Source: CAYFQV01 sp964654185 (GTDB lineage Bacteria > Spirochaetota > Spirochaetia > DSM-27196 > PWMO01). Taken from it: DNA of 64,000 nt. Of this stretch, positions 60,178-64,000 are shown piece after piece. The position numbers were made by a program, and so were the translations under genes. Positions within the stretch are counted from its first letter, which is position 1. The number at the start of each line of letters is the position of its first letter. Where the stretch lies: positions 6,164 to 70,163 of the forward strand of contig CAZZIE010000005.1 of NCBI GenBank assembly GCA_964654185.1, read 5' to 3'. The notes beneath the pieces were generated by a model that worked only from the letters and a program-made list of their open reading frames with translations, ran no database searches and was not told the DNA's origin.

Positions 60178-60438
60178 ATGCGCACAACGATAACCATTGA
60201 TGATGCAGTGATGCACGAAATCAAGCGTCGGGCGGATGAAACGGATAGATCGGTGTCCGGTGTAGTCAACGACATCCTCAAGGCCCATCTTGCCGGCCGG
60301 ACCGACGAGGGGCCACCTTTCCGACAACAGACCCATGCGCTTGGTGCACGTGCCGGTATCAACTTCCACAAGTCCCTGGATTTCGCCGCTGAGATGGAAA
60401 CCGACTACACCATCGACAAGCTCGAGCTCGGAAAATGA
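60178..60438 (+). CDS. Antitoxin, ribbon-helix-helix type (VapB-like)
   Basis: The 86-residue protein starts MRTTITIDDAVMHEIKRRAD, a ribbon-helix-helix DNA-binding strand and helix, followed by SVSGVVNDILKAHL and an acidic C-terminal tail (FAAEMETDYTIDKLELGK) that would wrap the toxin. Its stop overlaps the toxin start by 4 nt (ATGA). It likely neutralises the adjacent PIN toxin and represses the operon. The frame is open to 60073 inside typA, but the promoter at 60143-60171 fixes the start. Confidence 0.82.
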   Translation: MRTTITIDDAVMHEIKRRADETDRSVSGVVNDILKAHLAGRTDEGPPFRQQTHALGARAGINFHKSLDFAAEMETDYTIDKLELGK

Positions 60439-60863
60439 TCGTTCCCGATCTGAACCTGCTGATCTACGCGGTAAACGAGGAAGGAACACATCACGAGCGC
60501 TGTAAGGAGTGGTGGGAGTCGGTCATGAACGGTGTCGAGGAGGTCGCCCTCCCGTGGGTGGTGACCCTCGGTTTTCTCCGTCTCACGACCTCTCCGCGGG
60601 TGTTTTCCTCACCGCTCTCTCCCAATGCCGCCTGGGAGCTGGTGGATGCCTGGCTCGACCGCCCGCTCTGCCGCGCCCTCGGCCCCGGCACACGCCACCG
60701 TGAGATCCTTACGACGCTCACTATTGAACACGGCACCGGCGGCAATCTCACAACGGATGCGCACCTCGCGGCGCTCTGCATTGAGCACGGCGGCGTGCTC
60801 TACACCGCGGACGCCGACTTCGGGCGCTTCCCGGCACTGAGGTGGAAGAATCCGCTGCGCTGA
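60435..60863 (+). CDS. PIN-domain toxin (VapC-like)
   Basis: The 142-residue protein has a PIN RNase fold: first acidic MIVPDLNLLIYAV (Asp5), GFLRLTTSPRVF resembling the TIGR00028-type VapC family, TTDAHLAALCIEHG (Asp) and LYTADADFGRF (Asp). VapC toxins cleave tRNA or rRNA when the antitoxin is degraded. It overlaps the antitoxin gene by 4 nt. Downstream it converges with the GH13 gene. Confidence 0.85.
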   Translation: MIVPDLNLLIYAVNEEGTHHERCKEWWESVMNGVEEVALPWVVTLGFLRLTTSPRVFSSPLSPNAAWELVDAWLDRPLCRALGPGTRHREILTTLTIEHGTGGNLTTDAHLAALCIEHGGVLYTADADFGRFPALRWKNPLR

Positions 60864-60878
60864 AGCCGCGCCCGTTCT

Positions 60879-62459
60879 CTACTGCCGCTCGAACACCCGG
60901 TAGCCCCACGCCTCGAGATTGAGGTCGATGCTGCCGTCCAGCCGATCTGCTTCACGCCGAAACACTTCACGGTAGGAGCCCTCGATTGCGGCGTCGGTGA
61001 GGCGCACGGATCGCTCCTCTCCCGACAGGTTTGCCACCACGAGCACCTGCTCGTCGCCGCGCTCCCGGAGAAAGGCGAGTACGTGGCGCGGCTGATCGTG
61101 ATCGAGGACTCGGAGCGCTCCCCCTGCCCGGCCGTGCCACAGCGCCGGGTTGCGGTCCTTCAAGGCGGCCAGGGTCGTGTAGAAGTCCGCAAAGGCGTAG
61201 TCTCCCCAGTCGATTGAGTCGCGCTCGAAGAAGGCGAGGCGCCGGTCCAGCGCCGCCTCCTGGCCGCTGTAGATGAGCGGCATGCCGGGAAGTGTGAAGG
61301 TCAGCGCCGCAAAGGCCTTTGCCCCGTCGCCGAGGCGTTCGAAGACGTGGCCGTTCCAGGAGTTCTCATCGTGATTGCTGGTGAAGTTCATGATGATGTC
61401 CCGCTCCCGGTACCGGCGGTCCACCCGTTCGAAGTACGTGGCAATTGAGGAAGCCGGCCTGCTGCCGGCGGCAATATCGTTCATGAGGTGGTGGAGCTCC
61501 CAACCGTAGGTCATGTCGAAGCCGGCAAGGTGCAAGGACGGAGACTCCGCCTCGGCCAGCATGAACAGCGGCTTGATCTCGCGAAGCTCGGCGATGGTGC
61601 GCACCCAGAAGTCCGCCGGCACGCCGTGGGCGACATCGGCGCGGTACCCATCGACCCCAATCTCTTCCACCCAGAAGCGCATGGCATCCGTCATGGCGCG
61701 GCGCAACTCCGGGTTGTCGTAGTCGAAGGCGGCAACATCGGTCCAATCGGTGCCGGGAGGGTGCACGATCTCGCCTGCGGCGTCCTGGGTGTACCAGTCG
61801 GGGTGCGCCTCGACCCAGGGGTGATCCCAGGCGCTGTGGTTGGCGACCCAGTCCAGGATGACCCGCATGCCGCGGTCGTGCGCCGCCGCCAGAAAGGCTT
61901 GCAAGTCCTCCATGGTCCCGAGCTCCGGATTCACCGCCCGATAGTCCGCCACCGAGTAGGGACTCCCCAGGACTCCCTTGCGCCGCTCTTCGCCGATCGG
62001 ATGGATCGGCATGAGCCAGATGATATCAACGCCCATCTCCGCCAACCGATCGAGGTGCTCCGCCGCTGCGGCGAAGGTTCCCGCTTGCGTGAACTGCCGC
62101 GTGTTGAGCTCGTAGATCACGGCGTTCCGGGACCACTCGACGTGGGTGTAGTCCGCGGCGGTCCCCGTGGCGGCGGTGTCCGCCCCCGGGCCGGCCGCTG
62201 CGGCCGCGCCCTCCCCGGCGCCGGTCTGCTCCCCCGGGCCTGAGGCGCAGGCGGTCAGAAGTGCAAAGAGAACCAGCGCGACGAGGGCTGCCGGTGGGCA
62301 GCGTGTCCACACTACGGACGCCCCGGCGCGGACGGAACGGCAGTCGGAATTGCGGCCAGGACCGCGCCCGGGACGCCTTCCAAGAGGGCGGCGAGGACGG
62401 CTTCCCGGACGGTCCGAGGAGCCTGCATTTGGACGATGTCTACGGTTCAACTTCTTCAT
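60879..62459 (-). CDS. GH13 alpha-amylase family lipoprotein
   Basis: The 526-residue protein has a very basic N-region, a hydrophobic helix and a lipobox ending at Cys71 (ALLTAC), then a Gly/Ala-rich linker and a GH13 (alpha/beta)8 barrel: YELNTRQFT, VDIIWLMPIHPIGE, DWVANHSAWDHPW, VDGYRADVAHGV (nucleophile Asp), MLAEAESP (acid/base Glu) and FTSNHDENSW (Asp), then a C-terminal beta domain. It should hydrolyse or transfer alpha-glucans at the surface. The long region before the helix is unusual; a later start is possible. Confidence 0.9.
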   Translation of the reverse strand: MKKLNRRHRPNAGSSDRPGSRPRRPLGRRPGRGPGRNSDCRSVRAGASVVWTRCPPAALVALVLFALLTACASGPGEQTGAGEGAAAAAGPGADTAATGTAADYTHVEWSRNAVIYELNTRQFTQAGTFAAAAEHLDRLAEMGVDIIWLMPIHPIGEERRKGVLGSPYSVADYRAVNPELGTMEDLQAFLAAAHDRGMRVILDWVANHSAWDHPWVEAHPDWYTQDAAGEIVHPPGTDWTDVAAFDYDNPELRRAMTDAMRFWVEEIGVDGYRADVAHGVPADFWVRTIAELREIKPLFMLAEAESPSLHLAGFDMTYGWELHHLMNDIAAGSRPASSIATYFERVDRRYRERDIIMNFTSNHDENSWNGHVFERLGDGAKAFAALTFTLPGMPLIYSGQEAALDRRLAFFERDSIDWGDYAFADFYTTLAALKDRNPALWHGRAGGALRVLDHDQPRHVLAFLRERGDEQVLVVANLSGEERSVRLTDAAIEGSYREVFRREADRLDGSIDLNLEAWGYRVFERQ

Positions 62460-62567
62460 GGCGGCATCCTCGTGGGGACGGCGCGCGGCGTCAAGTGGGG
62501 GTGGGAATGGAACACCGGAGGATGGAGGGCAAGGACGGACCCGCACGAAGGAACGTTGTACTGGCGC

Positions 62568-62596
62568 TTGCTTCATGACGGTACTTGCAATACCAT
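62568..62596 (+). promoter_or_regulatory. Promoter of the AbrB-type antitoxin gene, probably leaderless
   Basis: TTGCTT (62568-62573), 17-bp spacer, TACCAT (62591-62596), 6 nt to ATG 62603. ATACCA (62590-62595) and TGGTAT (62599-62604) form a perfect 6-bp inverted repeat with 3-bp spacing over the -10 and start codon, a likely AbrB/MazE operator. Confidence 0.5.
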
Positions 62597-62602
62597 TTTG
62601 GT

Positions 62603-62875
62603 ATGCGTACTACCATCGACAGGGCGGGCAGGATCATTGTCCCCAAGGCCCTTCGCGAGCGCTACAATCTACGTGAAGGCACACCGGTAGAGCTGGAACC
62701 TGGGGCCGACGGAATTCACCTGAAAGCAGCACAGGAACATGCATCCCTTGTTCGCAAGAGCGGCGTCCTGGTACATCACGGTTCGGAAACCTCGAGCATT
62801 GACGTCGCGGACTCTGTTAACCGGGAACGGGAGAAGCGCGCCCGGAACATGGTCTCGGAGGATCCGGCAGAGTGA
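62603..62875 (+). CDS. Antitoxin, AbrB/MazE (SpoVT-like) type
   Basis: The 90-residue protein has the swapped-hairpin AbrB fold: MRTTIDRAGRIIVPKALRE, LREGTPVELEPGADGIHLKA, then a charged tail ending SEDPAE. AbrB-type antitoxins pair with VapC toxins (VapB) as well as MazF. Its end overlaps the toxin start (GTGA at 62872-62875). The frame upstream to 62585 lacks a ribosome site. Confidence 0.85.
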   Translation: MRTTIDRAGRIIVPKALRERYNLREGTPVELEPGADGIHLKAAQEHASLVRKSGVLVHHGSETSSIDVADSVNREREKRARNMVSEDPAE

Positions 62876-63303
62876 CGGTCCTCTTTGATACCTCAGCGCT
62901 GGTACCCGCCGTCGTGGACCAGCTTGCGAATCATGAGAGCAGCTTCGCCTGCTTCCTCAAGTACACGTCCGAGCCGCATGTGGGGTTATGCTCGACCCAC
63001 GCGATCGCTGAATGCTACGCAGTGCTCACGACACTGCCCCTGGCTCGGCCCGTTACGCCGGGTGATGCCCGCACTCTGATTAGGGAGACGCTCTTGAGAC
63101 GCTTGCGAGTAGTCGAGTTAGAGACGGAAAGGTACCTCGATGCCGTGGATCAACTCGCCGAGAACGGCAGACCCGGCGGCGGCATCTACGACGCCCTGCA
63201 CGTGCAGGTCGCCGAAGCCGAGGGGTGCGAACGCATATACACCTACAACCTCCAGCACTTTCGCCCACTCTGCCCCGAAGGCATTCTGGTTTCTGCTCCG
63301 TGA
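62872..63303 (+). CDS. PIN-domain toxin (VapC-like)
   Basis: The 143-residue PIN protein starts at GTG 62872 and has MTVLFDTSALVPAV (Asp6), HAIAECYAVLT (Glu), GGIYDALHVQVAEAEG (Asp) and IYTYNLQHFRPL. The last acidic position seems to be Asn, as in many VapC proteins with TxNxxxF. It overlaps the AbrB-type antitoxin and would be an Mg2+-dependent RNase. Confidence 0.87.
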   Translation: MTVLFDTSALVPAVVDQLANHESSFACFLKYTSEPHVGLCSTHAIAECYAVLTTLPLARPVTPGDARTLIRETLLRRLRVVELETERYLDAVDQLAENGRPGGGIYDALHVQVAEAEGCERIYTYNLQHFRPLCPEGILVSAP

Positions 63304-63328
63304 GCGGGCGGCGCTCGACCGGACAGAG

Positions 63329-63631
63329 TTACGGCCGGTACGCATCCTTCCGGTGATCAAGCCGTATGACAAACACGATTACCTTCTCCTGATCCACGGT
63401 GTAGAAAAGGCGGTAATCCCCGATCCGGTATAGGTAGAACTCTGAAAGCTCGCCTCTGAGGTGCTTGATGTTCGGACCGAAGAAAGGATTGTCCCGGAGA
63501 ACGGGATACACGTAGTCGCGGATCTTGCGATAGATGCGCTGATACTCCCGGTTCGTCCGCAGCTGCTTCTCGAAGGTGCGCGTCTCTGCAATGCGAAAGC
63601 TATTCGATGACGGTGTAGTCTTCTTTGGCAA
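63329..63631 (-). CDS. RelE/ParE-family toxin
   Basis: The 100-residue protein has the RelE/ParE pattern: FEKQLRTNREYQRIYRKIRD, LRGELSEFYLYRIGDYRLFYTV and VFVIRLDHRKDAY. The only start that keeps the family N-terminus is TTG 63631, inside the antitoxin gene, overlapping it by 32 nt. RelE toxins cleave mRNA at the ribosome; ParE toxins block gyrase. Which applies cannot be said from sequence alone. Confidence 0.82.
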   Translation of the reverse strand: MPKKTTPSSNSFRIAETRTFEKQLRTNREYQRIYRKIRDYVYPVLRDNPFFGPNIKHLRGELSEFYLYRIGDYRLFYTVDQEKVIVFVIRLDHRKDAYRP

Positions 63632-63842
63632 TGTCGGATTTTCCCTGGTGTAGGTCGGCCATCAGCTCTGCATCGTTCACGATCTCCTGCATCTCCTCCT
63701 CTGAGACGAGGGTGTCCTCCGCCAGGTATGCAATCGTCGCATATTCAATGAAGTTCGAGATACTCCGCCGCTCACCCTCCGCGGCCTTGCGAATGAGGCT
63801 GTAGGTTTTGTCATCAAGTCGCAGCGTGATTGTCTTCGGCAT
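63600..63842 (-). CDS. RelB/CopG-like antitoxin (ribbon-helix-helix)
   Basis: The 80-residue protein starts MPKTITLRLDDKTYSLIRKAAE, a ribbon-helix-helix domain, followed by RSISNFIEYA and an acidic C-terminal tail (LVSEEEMQEIVND, KSDIAKEDYTVIE). GGAGGC lies close before ATG 63842. It overlaps the RelE-type toxin gene. A TTGATC-N17-TAACTT promoter lies at 63863-63891. Positions 63892-64000 show no further gene. Confidence 0.82.
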   Translation of the reverse strand: MPKTITLRLDDKTYSLIRKAAEGERRSISNFIEYATIAYLAEDTLVSEEEMQEIVNDAELMADLHQGKSDIAKEDYTVIE

Positions 63843-63862
63843 GGCAGCCTCCTGTGCATGCA

Positions 63863-63891
63863 AAGTTATTCGAAATGCCTCATATGATCAA
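63863..63891 (-). promoter_or_regulatory. Putative promoter of the relBE-type module
   Basis: Minus strand: TTGATC (63886-63891), 17-bp spacer, TAACTT (63863-63868). It gives a normal leader with a GGAGGC ribosome site, unlike the two PIN modules. Confidence 0.4.
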
Positions 63892-64000
63892 GGGGCGCCA
63901 TTGTCGATGAGTAGCAGACGACCTTGACAAACAAGCCGGGCAAAGTGAAGCAGCAGCGTTGCCCCCGCCGTAACAGATGGCGGGATGCCACACGATCACG

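Noticed and set aside
63892..64000. Possible tRNA or partial gene at the window end
   Set aside because: No cloverleaf pairing or convincing reading frame was seen.

Overview
The window looks like a chromosomal segment of a free-living spirochaete, probably Spirochaetaceae-like, with a high-G+C genome. This is inferred from style: several ABC substrate-binding proteins mature to starts such as GGEQEG or GSSEAE, which are common in that group, and there are many lipoproteins, a PEGA-type exported protein and HD-GYP and histidine-kinase signalling genes. There is no rRNA or tRNA gene to settle it. I see no IS element, phage gene or CRISPR array.

Layout. 0.2-1.9 kb: two secreted lipoproteins, one with an FMN-attachment-like motif and one with two rhodanese domains. 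2-8.9 kb: short housekeeping and hypothetical genes (DUF6544-like lipoprotein, radical SAM activase, DUF1810, PEGA protein, YjbQ, a degenerate P-loop kinase-like protein, an RRM protein, YdcZ). 9-29.3 kb: a visibly less G+C-rich catabolic island. It has a ribose-type ABC system with two permeases plus a cyclase-family hydrolase and an M24 protein, an AraC regulator, and an eleven-gene operon behind a GntR/UTRA regulator (M20 hydrolase, CUT1 transporter without ATPase, two genes carrying three copies of an unrecognised domain, AllA-like lyase, PfkB kinase, eIF2B-type isomerase, SIS isomerase, GATase1-like protein), with a divergent ribokinase. The mix resembles fructosamine (frl) operons with extra steps.

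29.6-49.8 kb: S41 protease lipoprotein, exonuclease I, TraB/GumN protein, a second RRM paralogue, Kelch-like lipoprotein, a sensor kinase overlapping a periplasmic binding protein, glycosyltransferase, MlrC-type lipoprotein, a hydrolase-membrane fusion, a Na+-pump decarboxylase operon (oadG-oadA-oadB, oadB frameshifted), an HD-GYP protein and a 52-residue membrane protein. 50-58.1 kb: PhnD-like lipoprotein, aldo/keto reductase and a branched-chain-amino-acid-type ABC operon ending in a protein with two TetR domains. 58.3-63.9 kb: TypA, then three toxin-antitoxin modules around a GH13 lipoprotein.

Recurring regulatory patterns stand out. The three SBP genes of complete transporter operons are each followed 21-31 nt downstream by a stable hairpin without a T-tract. 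The two RRM genes share a 5' leader although they lie 26 kb apart. At least eight genes have a TANNNT -10-like hexamer 5-9 nt before the start codon and mostly no Shine-Dalgarno site, suggesting leaderless transcripts.
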